A DNA stretch of 64,000 nucleotides, taken from contig JACKEY010000012.1 in NCBI GenBank assembly GCA_020632755.1, positions 1-64,000 on the forward strand. Direction: 5' to 3'. The notes beneath the pieces are model-generated. The model saw only the letters and a list, made by a program, of their open reading frames with translations. It ran no database searches and was not told where the DNA came from. This stretch comes from Alphaproteobacteria bacterium (GTDB taxonomy: Bacteria; Myxococcota_A; UBA796; UBA2385). A program made the translations under genes and the position numbers. How positions within the stretch are numbered: position 1 is the stretch's first letter; each line of letters opens with the position of its first letter. Below, piece after piece: positions 25,659-35,175 of the stretch.

Positions 25659-27968
25659 ATGCTCGCCAGCTTGTTGCTGCTCTCCCTCACCGGCTGCACC
25701 CTGGTCGGTGAGTCCGACTGGGCAGAAGCGAACGATCGCGACGGCGATGGATTCCTCGAGGCCAGCACAGGCGGGGACGATTGCGACGACTCCGACGCAG
25801 CGGTGCACCCCGGTGCAAGCGAGTCCTGCAACGGTGTCGACGATGACTGTGACGGCCTGGCCGACGAGGCTGGCGCCGAGGGGGAGACCACCTGGTACCT
25901 GGACGGCGACGGGGACGGCTTTGGTGTCGCGGGTGAGGCCGTGGCGGCGTGTGTGCAGCCGGACGGGTACGCCGCGTCTCCGGGGGACTGCGACGACGCG
26001 GACGCTGAGGTGTCTCCTGGTGCGCCTGAGATCTGGTACGATGGGATCGACGCCGACTGTGCGGGCGGCGGAGACTACGACGCCGACGGAGACGGCCACG
26101 ACAGCGCCCTGCATGGGGGCGACGACTGCGACGACGCGGACGCGACGATCCACCCGGGGGCCAGCGAGACCTGGTACGACGGCGTGGACTCGGACTGTGC
26201 CGGCGACAGCGACTTCGACGCTGACGCCGACGGCCACGACAGCGTGGACCACGATGGCGACGACTGCGACGACTCGGATGCCAGCGTGGGCCCTGGCACG
26301 GCCGAGGTCTGGTACGACGGCGTGGACTCGGACTGCGACGGCGCCAGCGACTACGACGCGGACGGTGACGGGAGTGACAGCGACACCCACGGTGGTGACG
26401 ACTGCGATGACGCCGACTCAGGCGTTGGGCCTGGTGTGGTTGAGGTCTGGTACGACGGCGTGGACTCGGACTGCGACGGCGCCAGCGACTACGACGCGGA
26501 CGGCGACGGCTACGACAGCGATGCGCATGGTGGTGACGACTGTGACGACGGATCCGCCGACGTGTCGCCCGGTGCCGTGGAGACCTGGTACGACGGCGTC
26601 GACTCGGACTGTGACGGCGCGAGTGACTACGATGCGGACGGCGACGGCTACGAGAGCGATGGGTTTGGAGGGGACGACTGCGACGACGGGGATGCTGCCC
26701 GGTCGCCGGGTGTGGTCGAGGTGTGCTTCGACGGTGTTGACGATGACTGTGATGGAGACTCGACTGAGTGTGATGGGGGTGGGGCCGATGCCACCCTGAG
26801 CGGAGGGGGCGCCGTCGCGCTGGCAGTCGTTGGCGACCACAACGGAGATGGAGAAGTCGACCTCTTGGTCGGCGACAACGAGGCGGGTGAGGCCTACATC
26901 ATCGGACTGGGCGACTCGCCCGATACCTGGAGCGACGACCGCATCGTGCTCAGCGGTGTCGTCTCAGCCGAGGCAGCGGACGACTGGCTCGCAGCAGCTG
27001 GAGATGTCGACGGGGACGGTTACGACGATGTCCTGGTGTCAGGCTGGGACTCGACGTACCTGGTCCACGGGCCCGTCGAGGCCGGAGCGCTCTCGAGCGC
27101 GGCTGGGCTGCTTGTCACCGGAGAGTCCGGCGGCTGGCTGACGAGCGCCGTGGCGGGTGGACACGACATCACTGGAGATAGCACGCTCGACCTCGTGGTC
27201 GCGGCGCCCTCTGACGGAGATGGGGCCGTCTTCGTGATCTCTTCTGACCTCACCGGCGATGTCGTGGCCCAGGAGGAGTACGAGGGGCGCTTCTACTCGT
27301 CGGAGACGTCGACGACGTTTGGCGAGTCCGTTGCGGTGCTCGAGGACTACACCGGAGATGGTGTCGCTGACGTGGCTGTTGGAGACAAGCCCGGTGCGAG
27401 CGCGAGCGGGGCAGTCAGCCTCGCTGGACTGGTGCATGTCTTCGAAGGAGGCTTGGCGAGCACAGCTAGCGAGGATGCCTGGCTCAGAGTCTCGGGTCCG
27501 GACACCCGTGTCTACCTGGGCGGCACCGTCGCCGGCGGTGACGTCGATGGCGACGGATACTCGGACGTGTTGGCAAGCACCGACGCCGGGGCGCTGTGGG
27601 TCTACCTGGGACCGACTGAGGGGGATCTGAGCGCAGGGTCGGGGAGCTCCGATCTGGAGTACTTCACGCTCTGGTCGGACCTCGACGACTTCGGCGATGC
27701 TCTTGAGTTTGGCGGGGACTTCGACGGAGATGGCTGGGAGGACCTCGTCGTGGGTGCACCGGCTTCGGACGACAGCGGTGGGGCTGCCCTCATCTTCACG
27801 GGGCCACTGACCGACTCCGTGGACCCGACGTTTGTCGTTGAGTCCGACTCTCTCCGCCAGTTCGGAGTCGCGCTTGCGGTCAGTGTACCTGAGTCTGCTG
27901 GCGCCTCCACGTTGATCATCGGGGCAGAAGAGACGGCGCTGATCCTGACCGGCGCCGGTGAAGAGTAG
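25659..27968 (+). CDS. Lipoprotein with five-unit 46-residue PMBM array plus FG-GAP repeats
   Basis: 769 residues from ATG 25659 (gagg five bases upstream; GTG 25653 is in frame). The signal peptide ends at Cys13 (LLLLSLTGC). An N-terminal module (SDWAEANDRDGDGFLEASTG) is shared almost exactly with the next gene. Then comes ESCNGVDDDCDG followed by five PMBM units whose WYDG codons start at 26034, 26172, 26310, 26448 and 26586, exactly 138 bp apart, and a closing VCFDGVDDDCDG. The second half has FG-GAP repeats (GDHNGDGEVDLLVGD, GDVDGDGYDDVLVSG, EDYTGDGVADVAVGD, GDVDGDGYSDVLAS, GDFDGDGWEDLVVGA). Likely a calcium-stabilised surface rod with a propeller head. Confidence 0.9.
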   Translation: MLASLLLLSLTGCTLVGESDWAEANDRDGDGFLEASTGGDDCDDSDAAVHPGASESCNGVDDDCDGLADEAGAEGETTWYLDGDGDGFGVAGEAVAACVQPDGYAASPGDCDDADAEVSPGAPEIWYDGIDADCAGGGDYDADGDGHDSALHGGDDCDDADATIHPGASETWYDGVDSDCAGDSDFDADADGHDSVDHDGDDCDDSDASVGPGTAEVWYDGVDSDCDGASDYDADGDGSDSDTHGGDDCDDADSGVGPGVVEVWYDGVDSDCDGASDYDADGDGYDSDAHGGDDCDDGSADVSPGAVETWYDGVDSDCDGASDYDADGDGYESDGFGGDDCDDGDAARSPGVVEVCFDGVDDDCDGDSTECDGGGADATLSGGGAVALAVVGDHNGDGEVDLLVGDNEAGEAYIIGLGDSPDTWSDDRIVLSGVVSAEAADDWLAAAGDVDGDGYDDVLVSGWDSTYLVHGPVEAGALSSAAGLLVTGESGGWLTSAVAGGHDITGDSTLDLVVAAPSDGDGAVFVISSDLTGDVVAQEEYEGRFYSSETSTTFGESVAVLEDYTGDGVADVAVGDKPGASASGAVSLAGLVHVFEGGLASTASEDAWLRVSGPDTRVYLGGTVAGGDVDGDGYSDVLASTDAGALWVYLGPTEGDLSAGSGSSDLEYFTLWSDLDDFGDALEFGGDFDGDGWEDLVVGAPASDDSGGAALIFTGPLTDSVDPTFVVESDSLRQFGVALAVSVPESAGASTLIIGAEETALILTGAGEE
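26034..26724 (+). repeat. 138-bp repeat array, five units
   Basis: Each unit encodes 46 residues of the form E.WYDGVDSDCDGASDYDAD and GDGYDSD.HGGDDCDD. Spacing of the WYDG codon is exactly 138 bp. Neighbouring units at 26310 and 26448 are the most alike at DNA level, indicating recent duplication or conversion. Confidence 0.92.
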
Positions 27969-28010
27969 CTCGCAACGATCACCCACCCTCTCCAGCAGTC
28001 TGAGACACAC

Positions 28011-30779
28011 ATGCACTCTGCCATTCTCTACCTCCTGCTCGGTGGCTGCACCCTGGTCGACAAGGCCGACTGGGAGTCCGCAAACGACCGGGACGGAGAC
28101 GGTTTCCTCGAGGCCAGCACGGGAGGCGATGACTGCGACGACACCGACGCATCTGTGCACCCGGGAGTGACGGAGCTGTGCAATGGAATTGATGACGACT
28201 GCGACGGTGTAGCCGACGAGGCTGGTGCGGAAGGGGAGGGTACCTGGTACCTGGACGGCGACGGCGACGGCTTCGGCCTGGCGGGAGCGACCGTCACGGC
28301 CTGTGCGCGCCCCGAGGGGTATGCGGAGGTCGCAGGGGACTGTGACGACGGCGACGGGGCGGTGTTCCCCGGCGCTCCGGAGACCTGGTACGACGGACTC
28401 GATGCAGACTGTGGAGATGGGGGGGACTTTGACGCGGACGGGGACGGCCATGACAGCGCCGCCCACGGTGGGGACGACTGCGACGACACAGACGAGGAAG
28501 TTCACCCGGACGCCTCCGAGGTCTGGTACGACGGCGTGGACTCAGACTGCGACGGCCAGAGCGACTACGACGCCGACCGGGACGGCCACGACAGCGCTGC
28601 CCATGGCGGTGACGACTGTGACGACGCCGACGCAGGCGCGAGCCCGAGCGCCACCGAGACCTGGTATGATGGCGTGGACGCTGACTGCGACGGGCTGAGC
28701 GACTACGACGCCGACCAGGACGGCCACAACAGCGACGACCACGGCGGCGGTGACTGCGACGACGGGGACAGCGCTGTCAGCCCCTCGGCGACCGAGGTCT
28801 GGTACGACGGCGTCGACGCGGACTGCGACGGGCTGAGCGACTACGACGCCGACGGGGATGGGTACGACAGCGACGCCCACGGAGGCCTGGACTGCAGCGA
28901 CGCGGACGCCGGGGTCAGCCCGGGCGCCCTCGAGGTCTGGTACGACGGTGTGGACTCCGACTGCGGAGGCGGCAGCGACTACGACGCGGACGCTGACGGC
29001 CACGACAGCGACGCCCACGGAGGAGATGACTGCGACGACACGAACGGCGCCGTGTCTCCCGACGCTGCCGAGGTCTGGTATGACGGTGTGGACTCGAACT
29101 GTGACGGCGCGGGCGACTACGACGCGGACGCCGACGGCCACGACAGCGACGAACACGGCGGCGACGACTGCGACGACGGCGACGGTGGGGTGTCCCCCGA
29201 CGCCGCCGAGGTCTGGTACGACGGTGTGGACTCAGACTGCGACGATGCCAGCGACTACGACGCGGACGGAGACGGCTACGACAGCGACGGCTATGGTGGC
29301 CACGACTGTGACGACGGCGACGCTGGCCGGTCCCCGGGCGCGGACGAGACCTGGTACGACGGTGTCGATCAGGACTGCGACGGTGCGAGCGACTACGACG
29401 CGGACGGAGATGGGTTCGAGGCGCTGGCCTACTACGGGGACGACTGCGACGACGAGGACCCTGAAGTGTCCCCCGCGGCGTGGGACACTCCGGGCGACGA
29501 CAGCGACGCGAACTGCGACGGGGAGCAGGATGCGGTCAACACCGTGTTCGTGGACACGAAGGTAGGCATGGAGGAGCTCTCCGGCCTGCGGGAGATGCTC
29601 GATGTCGAGGTTGGCCTAGGCGGTGATGTTGGCGAGCCAGCCGTGCTGCTCTGCATTCAGACTGGAGGGACATATGGGCCCTTCCTCGCGTACTCGGGTT
29701 CAGATCTCGTGGGCGCCCCCGATGGTGAGCTGTCAGGGACCGAGACCACCGCAGACCTCTCGGGCTACGACACCTGCAGTGTGGATGGACTGGGGGACTA
29801 CGACGGCGACGGTGTGCCCGAGTTCGCCGTAGGGGCCTTCAACAGCTCAGGGCTGATTGACGCGGGCTATGTGTTGGTCTTGGGAGGTGATGCTCTCGAC
29901 GCCGGCGAGACAACCCTTTACAGCGTCGCCACGGCACGGATCGACTCGTCGGACGGGGTCGATCGCTTTGGCTATGACGTAGTCAGCTTGGCCGATCTGG
30001 ACGACGACTCCCGCTCCGACGTCGCGATTGGTACTGGCTCGGCTTATGCGTACGTGTTTCGCTCGACAGACATCCACAGAGGCGGTGAGTTCGACACCAG
30101 CGACGCGCACGTGTCGATCCAACACTCGGACGACATCGCCTTGGGGCGGTGGCTCTCTTCCACCGACGTCGATGGTGACGGGCTGGACGAGCTCTTCGTG
30201 AATCCGGGCTGGGGGGACTCGAGCTCGGCCAGCGCGTTCGTGTTCGGCGGGGACGTGTTGGAAAGCGGAGGGAGTGTGATCACAGACGATGCGACGGCCG
30301 TGGTCGAGGGACCGTATCGCCCGCTCGCGGCAGCCGATCTTGACGGGGATGGCTACGGAGACTTCGTCGCGCAGGCGTGGGTGGATGGCGAAGTCGTGGC
30401 CCTTGGCTTTGGTGGCGAGACGCTGTCAGGGACGGTCGAGCGGGATGCTGCCTGGTTCACGATCGAGGCCGAGTCTGGCGAAGACGTGAAGGGACACGGG
30501 GCGGTGGGCGACGTGGATGGAGATGGCGCACTCGACCTCGCTGTAGCTGGGACCGGGGGGAGTGATGACATGGGTCGAGTCGACATCTTCGCCAGCATCG
30601 GAGAGCGCTCTGGGAGGATCCTGACGGAGGATTCTGACTGGGCCTGGTTCGGAGACGCGGCTGCTGACCACGACATCGGGGGAGCCCCGATGGCGCTGGG
30701 CGACGTGGATGGCGACGGTGTGGACGACCTCGTCATTGCGTCGCGCTACGATTTGCTGCTCTCGCTCTCGCCGTACTGA
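28011..30779 (+). CDS. Lipoprotein with eight-unit 46-residue PMBM array plus FG-GAP repeats
   Basis: 922 residues; signal peptide ending at Cys13 (LYLLLGGC). The first 100 residues are closely related to the preceding gene (CTLV.(E/K).DW..ANDRDGDGFLEASTGGDDCDD), so the pair arose by tandem duplication. Eight PMBM units follow, with WYDG codons at 28386 and then every 138 bp to 29352. The array ends with DDEDPEVSPAAWDTPGDDSDANCDG. The C-terminal 420 residues carry FG-GAP blades (GDYDGDGVPEFAVGA, DLDDDSRSDVAIG, DVDGDGLDELFV, DLDGDGYGDFVA, GDVDGDGALDLAVAG, GDVDGDGVDDLVIAS). Probably a surface lipoprotein with a longer stalk than its neighbour. Spacing to the previous stop is 42 bp, so co-transcription is likely. 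Confidence 0.9.
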   Translation: MHSAILYLLLGGCTLVDKADWESANDRDGDGFLEASTGGDDCDDTDASVHPGVTELCNGIDDDCDGVADEAGAEGEGTWYLDGDGDGFGLAGATVTACARPEGYAEVAGDCDDGDGAVFPGAPETWYDGLDADCGDGGDFDADGDGHDSAAHGGDDCDDTDEEVHPDASEVWYDGVDSDCDGQSDYDADRDGHDSAAHGGDDCDDADAGASPSATETWYDGVDADCDGLSDYDADQDGHNSDDHGGGDCDDGDSAVSPSATEVWYDGVDADCDGLSDYDADGDGYDSDAHGGLDCSDADAGVSPGALEVWYDGVDSDCGGGSDYDADADGHDSDAHGGDDCDDTNGAVSPDAAEVWYDGVDSNCDGAGDYDADADGHDSDEHGGDDCDDGDGGVSPDAAEVWYDGVDSDCDDASDYDADGDGYDSDGYGGHDCDDGDAGRSPGADETWYDGVDQDCDGASDYDADGDGFEALAYYGDDCDDEDPEVSPAAWDTPGDDSDANCDGEQDAVNTVFVDTKVGMEELSGLREMLDVEVGLGGDVGEPAVLLCIQTGGTYGPFLAYSGSDLVGAPDGELSGTETTADLSGYDTCSVDGLGDYDGDGVPEFAVGAFNSSGLIDAGYVLVLGGDALDAGETTLYSVATARIDSSDGVDRFGYDVVSLADLDDDSRSDVAIGTGSAYAYVFRSTDIHRGGEFDTSDAHVSIQHSDDIALGRWLSSTDVDGDGLDELFVNPGWGDSSSASAFVFGGDVLESGGSVITDDATAVVEGPYRPLAAADLDGDGYGDFVAQAWVDGEVVALGFGGETLSGTVERDAAWFTIEAESGEDVKGHGAVGDVDGDGALDLAVAGTGGSDDMGRVDIFASIGERSGRILTEDSDWAWFGDAAADHDIGGAPMALGDVDGDGVDDLVIASRYDLLLSLSPY
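28386..29489 (+). repeat. 138-bp repeat array, eight units
   Basis: WYDG codons begin at 28386, 28524, 28662, 28800, 28938, 29076, 29214 and 29352, an exact 138-bp period (46 residues). Units differ mainly in the acidic linker (SDCDG, ADCDG, SNCDG, SDCDD, QDCDG). Confidence 0.93.
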
Positions 30780-30817
30780 TGGCCCCGCCACTCTCCGAAT
30801 GCTGCTTCCATCCATCG

Positions 30818-32041
30818 CTACTCAAGCCGATTCTCCCGCAACCACTTCCGCATCTGCTTCTCGCCATCCCGATGGAACACCCGCGTGCGAGCCTGCTGCC
30901 CCCTTCCTCGACAGGCCTTCTCGAGGCCGTTGGCCGCCTGCTTGACGGAACGCGCTTCCCGCAGTGATGGAAACAGCTCCGCTGCAAACGAGTCTTCCAC
31001 GGCGACCACGTCGCGAAGACCGCTGTCGTGCTCGATGAACCACAAGTCGCCAAAGCGCATCGCGAGGTAGCCCACCTTGCCGAACCAGCGCGTGTCGCGG
31101 AGTTGGTCGCGATACGAGCGCCAGAATGCCTGCCGGGAGGGATTCGCGCCCCACTTGGCCAGCAGCTTGTCCATGTCCCGCAGGGCCAACCAGCGCCGGA
31201 TGAGCGCCTGTACCGACGGTGCGACACCCCGCAGGTCGAGCCCATCACCCGTTGGCTTGAAGCCACCAACGCAGAGGCGGAGCCGGCGGTCCAGCGGAGA
31301 GCCCTCGGCAATGGCCGCCTTGGACCCGTCTTTGCCCGCGCTCGGACCCAACAGGGTGTTCACGGCCTGGGACACCCTGGCTCGGCCCTGGTGCTCATGC
31401 AGCCACGCGCCCAGGGCGTGTTCCGGCTGCCGCTCCAGCCAGGCCCGATTGCCACGGCCAAGCAGCTGCTCCCACACCGCTCGGGACAGCGGGCTGTGGG
31501 GGGGCAGGTGTTCCAGTTCGTCCAGCTCGTGGATGTCGCGCCCTTCGGCCACGATCTGCGCCGAGACGGCTTGGCCGGCTGGCCGCTTCAGGTCCAACGA
31601 CATCAGCAGGTCGTTGGATTCCTTGAGCACGTCGGGCCAGCGCCGACGGGCCTGGGCAATCGCCTGCCGGATCTCTGGACGGTCGGTCGCCCACGTAAGC
31701 ATGGCCCATGCCTGCGTTGGCCACACGGTGGCGCCACAGGCCAGTGCACAGGCGCCGTCGACTGTCGCCTGCAGCTTAGGCTCATCGACGGCGCGGCTGC
31801 CGAGCCGCGCCAGCAAGGCCGGCAGCATGATGGCCAGGCGGGGTGCCAGCTTGGCCTGCTCGATTGCGTCGTCGAGGTCCTTCTCGAGCCGCCGCCAATT
31901 GATGTCGCTTGCCGGGCCACTCCGACCACCGACCTCGCGGACGAGCGCGCGGCACCGGGCCTCGAGGATCTGGGCCTGCTTTCCGAACGCGGAACTGGCG
32001 ACCGTCGGAAGGTCGAGCGTTGGCAGCGACAGCGAACTCAC
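30818..32041 (-). CDS. zorC: ZorC-like protein (EH-signature domain) of a Zorya system
   Basis: 407 residues from GTG 32041, overlapping the zorB stop by 4 bp. It is mostly alpha-helical. The C-terminal third has the EH-signature pattern expected of ZorC: ALIRRWLALRDMDKLLAKWG, RQAFWRSYRDQLRDTRWFGKVGYLAM, FGDLWFIEHDSGLRDVVAVEDSF, and a basic end VFHRDGEKQMRKWLRENRL. In characterised type I Zorya systems, ZorC is a cytosolic DNA-interacting effector acting with ZorD after ZorAB senses phage. Assignment rests on this pattern plus the neighbours, since ZorC is poorly conserved. It is the last gene of the operon and converges with the PMBM gene. Confidence 0.8.
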   Translation of the reverse strand: MSSLSLPTLDLPTVASSAFGKQAQILEARCRALVREVGGRSGPASDINWRRLEKDLDDAIEQAKLAPRLAIMLPALLARLGSRAVDEPKLQATVDGACALACGATVWPTQAWAMLTWATDRPEIRQAIAQARRRWPDVLKESNDLLMSLDLKRPAGQAVSAQIVAEGRDIHELDELEHLPPHSPLSRAVWEQLLGRGNRAWLERQPEHALGAWLHEHQGRARVSQAVNTLLGPSAGKDGSKAAIAEGSPLDRRLRLCVGGFKPTGDGLDLRGVAPSVQALIRRWLALRDMDKLLAKWGANPSRQAFWRSYRDQLRDTRWFGKVGYLAMRFGDLWFIEHDSGLRDVVAVEDSFAAELFPSLREARSVKQAANGLEKACRGRGQQARTRVFHRDGEKQMRKWLRENRLE

Positions 32042-33111
32042 TGCGCCCCCTCCGTGCCCGCTTCCAGATCGAAGCCTGCACAGTGGGCTGGCCGTTCGCC
32101 GTCCTGGCGGATTCGTTCCTCACACCGGTTTCGGATCGACGCACAGCCATGGTACGCGTTCATGTCCTCGGAGCAGCGCTCGGCCACTTGTGCCCTGATC
32201 TGCTCGAGCGTCGCCATCGCCCTCGCCCCATCGTCCGGAGCGGTAGAAGCGGTCGACCCGGTGACCTGCCGCAACTCCAGCAGATCGTCGATGAGCCCGG
32301 TCATGTCCGCACCGGTGAGCTCCAGCTCGAAGGTCACCCGTCGGTAGCCACGCTCGGCCTGCTCTCTTTCCCCGCGCAGCGGATTGTCTTCGCACGTCCA
32401 GCCACCTCGCTTCTGCAAACTGCGCCGGCAGTGCTCGATGTCACCCGCACCAACGGAGACTAATCGCTCATGAGCATACGCACGAACCTGATCGGCATGG
32501 GCCGCGCACAGGCTGTTCCCGCCGAAGGTAGCCGCCGGGTCCATCTCCAGGGTCGCCAGCGCGTGGTCCACCACAGCCTTGGCCCTCTCCGCCGACAGCC
32601 CCAGGTTCTCTCGCGAGGTGCCCAGCAGATCGGCGTGCCCAGCGACCAGGATGCGCCGCACTCCCTGCGGCGCCTCAGGGTCGATCCTCTGGCAATCGTC
32701 GACTTCTTTGTCCTTGCACTTGTTGCGCTCATACTTCCAGAGAGCACAGATGTACTTCGGCGCGAAACGCTCGATGAACGCCTTGTCGTCATCGTCCAGT
32801 TCGACCTCCCCCTCCTTCTCGAACTTCACCGTCTGGTCCGACTGCTCGAACACGAGCTGGGCAGTGACGGGGTCCACGGACACGCTGGACTCGTCGGCCA
32901 GGGCTTGGCGAAGCGATTCGGCGAGCTTTGCCCGCGTGCCGAGAATGACCCGCACCTCCTCGGCCAACTCCTCGACCTCCCTTTTTCGCTCGTCCTCTCG
33001 CTGTTGGTTGGCTGCGATCATCACGGCGGCGACGATGAGGAAGACCACCATCGTGCCCGTCGCGAGATCCGCGTAGCTGATCCAGAAGGTGTCATCGGTC
33101 TTGCGGTGCAT
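32038..33111 (-). CDS. zorB: ZorB-like MotB/OmpA-family stator protein
   Basis: 357 residues. A short N-terminus precedes one membrane helix with the ion-carrying Asp at its start: FWISYADLATGTMVVFLIVA, Asp15. Residues about 35-75 are a helical linker. The OmpA-like peptidoglycan-binding domain (about 84-290) shows ILVAGHADLLGTSRENLGLSAERAKAV and YRRVTFELEL. It contains several Cys (KCKDKEVDDC, SLCAAH, HCRRS), possibly disulphides outside the membrane. ZorB partners with ZorA in a 5:2 proton-driven complex anchored to the cell wall. zorA ends 6 bp upstream and zorC overlaps downstream. Confidence 0.9.
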   Translation of the reverse strand: MHRKTDDTFWISYADLATGTMVVFLIVAAVMIAANQQREDERKREVEELAEEVRVILGTRAKLAESLRQALADESSVSVDPVTAQLVFEQSDQTVKFEKEGEVELDDDDKAFIERFAPKYICALWKYERNKCKDKEVDDCQRIDPEAPQGVRRILVAGHADLLGTSRENLGLSAERAKAVVDHALATLEMDPAATFGGNSLCAAHADQVRAYAHERLVSVGAGDIEHCRRSLQKRGGWTCEDNPLRGEREQAERGYRRVTFELELTGADMTGLIDDLLELRQVTGSTASTAPDDGARAMATLEQIRAQVAERCSEDMNAYHGCASIRNRCEERIRQDGERPAHCAGFDLEAGTEGAQ

Positions 33112-33117
33112 GACGTC

Positions 33118-35139
33118 CTACCGCCGCGTGTCGTCGAGCTTGTTGACTGCATCTGCCAGTACAAACGTCGATTCACGGAGCGTGCTGGCCAGGCCCTGCA
33201 GGCTGCCCAGGGCCTCCTTGATGCTCGCCAGGGAGTCACCCCATTGCTCGCGTTGTTGATTGGTGCTGTCGGCAAGCGCCTGGTTGAGCTGGGTCACATA
33301 GTCGTTGACGGCTCGGGTGATCTCCTGCGTCGAGCCATGCAGCGCCGCCCGTGCCTGGTCCATGCGGTCGGCCGTCTCGGCCCAGCGCTTCGTCGCCTGT
33401 TCGTCAGCGTCGGCCAAGCGCGAGTCCATGCCATCCAGGCGCTTCGCGATCGCCGCAAGGTGGGTGGCCGTCGTGCTCATGGGGCCGGTGCTCTCAGCGA
33501 GCTGCACACTCGCTGCCTGTACCGAGTCGAGAAGCGGCTGCAGCGTGTCGGGCAGGTGCTGGAACGAGGCGAGCCCATCGGCAGCACGCTGGTGAGCCTC
33601 GGCGGCCGCACCGATCGTGTCGGCGAGCGTTCCGGTCCGCTCGATCACCCGCTCGTTCGCCGTCGATGCATCCCGTAGCTGTGCGAGCAGGCTGGCAACG
33701 TCGGGCAACCCCTCGCGCAGCACATCGGCGGACTGCTGGTAGGCCTCGAAGGCGGACTGCATCGTGGTGCTGAGCTGACGTAGGCGATCGACCGCATCAT
33801 CGACGGTCTCGCCCGTCGAGGCCCTGCGTGCCTCGAGCCCCTCCATCTCGGCCCGCAAGGTGCCAGACAGGCCCTCGAGCTTGGTCCCCAACTCGGCGAA
33901 GGTCCGCACCGCACCCTCTACGGTAGAGACCATCTCCGTCGTCTTCGCCCGCTCCTGGCCGAAGGCCTCGGTCAGGGTGCGCTGCTCGGCCAGACCCGCC
34001 TTCCACGCATCGAGCTGGTCCTGCAGGATCGTCCGCTGCGTGTCGTGCCAGCTGGCGATTCCCTGGGCGGCCGCCGCGAGGCCAGCCAGGTCTTGCTGGA
34101 GCGTCTGAAGCTGCGTGGCTTGGGCCTCCCACTGCTGGTTCTGTCCCTCGATTCCCTGGACCGCAGTGCGCAGCAAGCGCTCCTGCCCCTCGAGGCCCTC
34201 CACCTGCACGCTGAGGGCGCTGTCCATCCGGGACAAGAACCCCTCGATGCGTCCTGCCAGGGTGTCGGCCTGTTGCACGGCTTCCGAGAGACGGGAGTGC
34301 GCATCGTCTAGCAACCGCGCGGCAGACTCCACCTGGCCAGTGAGGCCCTGGACACCCGACGTCCAGTGCTCGGCAGCCTGGCGCGCACCCTCGACGGCGG
34401 CAGAGAACCCGTCCAGGCGAGGTCCGAGGCGGGCGTCGATCTGATCGGCCAGGTGATCGGCGAGCTGGCCGGCCCCCTCCTGATGGGACCGCCGGAGTTG
34501 CCCTACGACCTCGTCGATCTGGGTCAGGAGACCTTGGGTCGCGGGCCTGCCGTCGGCGGCCGGCTGGCCGTGCAAGGCCGCGTCGAAGCCCTGCGCGATG
34601 GCCCGATCGACGGCATCGGCGACATCCTGGCCGATGGTCCCGAGGGCGGTGTTCTGTTGAGCGAGGAGGGCATCAACAGACGCAGTCCCTTCCTCACCCA
34701 AACGCTCGTGCACCGTCGCCTTCCACGCTTCGGCCATGGCGTCGAGGCGGTTCTCGATTCGACTCGCCACGCTATCGGCTGATCCCCGCGCCACTTCGCG
34801 GACCTGCTTGGCTTCGCGGGCCGCCTGCTCGAACGATGCGATCTGGAGCGCCTCTACGGTGGTGCCAGGGACATTCCGGTCCGCCTGAGCCCCGAGGCGT
34901 CGGAGCGTCTTCTGCAGTGCCTCGTCCTTGGCTGTGAGAAGCACTCGCGAGATCAGGGAAAAGAACAGACCAAGTATCGATGTGAAGAACGCAATGCCCA
35001 ACGTGGGGATCAACTGCTGGACCTGCTGCGCCATGTCCACGCCGGAGGCTCCTTCCGGCCCGACGCGGAAATTGACAAGCCCGATTGTGATGCCGACGAA
35101 TGTACCGAAGATGCCCAGACCCGTCAGTATTCCAGGCAT
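33118..35139 (-). CDS. zorA: ZorA-like MotA/ExbB-family channel with long coiled-coil tail (main fragment)
   Basis: 673 residues from the first Met after an internal TAG. It begins PGILTGLGIFGTFVGITIGL, the MotA/TolQ-like membrane helix typical of ZorA, then LIPTLGIAFFTSILGLFFSL as the next helix. About 580 residues of cytoplasmic helical tail follow with repeated segments (RIENRLDAMAEAWK, ADQIDARLGPRLDGFS, RLRQLSTTMQSAFEAYQQ). Long tails carry the signal from ZorAB to the effectors in characterised systems. The true N-terminus, with the first membrane helix, is encoded in the same frame upstream (35176-35460), separated by a TAG and 36 bp. Initiation at 35139 has only a poorly spaced gaagg, so expression of this fragment alone is doubtful. 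Confidence 0.85.
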   Translation of the reverse strand: MPGILTGLGIFGTFVGITIGLVNFRVGPEGASGVDMAQQVQQLIPTLGIAFFTSILGLFFSLISRVLLTAKDEALQKTLRRLGAQADRNVPGTTVEALQIASFEQAAREAKQVREVARGSADSVASRIENRLDAMAEAWKATVHERLGEEGTASVDALLAQQNTALGTIGQDVADAVDRAIAQGFDAALHGQPAADGRPATQGLLTQIDEVVGQLRRSHQEGAGQLADHLADQIDARLGPRLDGFSAAVEGARQAAEHWTSGVQGLTGQVESAARLLDDAHSRLSEAVQQADTLAGRIEGFLSRMDSALSVQVEGLEGQERLLRTAVQGIEGQNQQWEAQATQLQTLQQDLAGLAAAAQGIASWHDTQRTILQDQLDAWKAGLAEQRTLTEAFGQERAKTTEMVSTVEGAVRTFAELGTKLEGLSGTLRAEMEGLEARRASTGETVDDAVDRLRQLSTTMQSAFEAYQQSADVLREGLPDVASLLAQLRDASTANERVIERTGTLADTIGAAAEAHQRAADGLASFQHLPDTLQPLLDSVQAASVQLAESTGPMSTTATHLAAIAKRLDGMDSRLADADEQATKRWAETADRMDQARAALHGSTQEITRAVNDYVTQLNQALADSTNQQREQWGDSLASIKEALGSLQGLASTLRESTFVLADAVNKLDDTRR

Positions 35140-35175
35140 GCCTTCGCCGACCGATGCCCGGTCGGGTCGAGGGGC

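Noticed and set aside
26034..29489. 138-bp repeats as a CRISPR array
   Set aside because: Units are contiguous, in frame and encode a 46-residue protein repeat; there are no unique spacers or cas genes.
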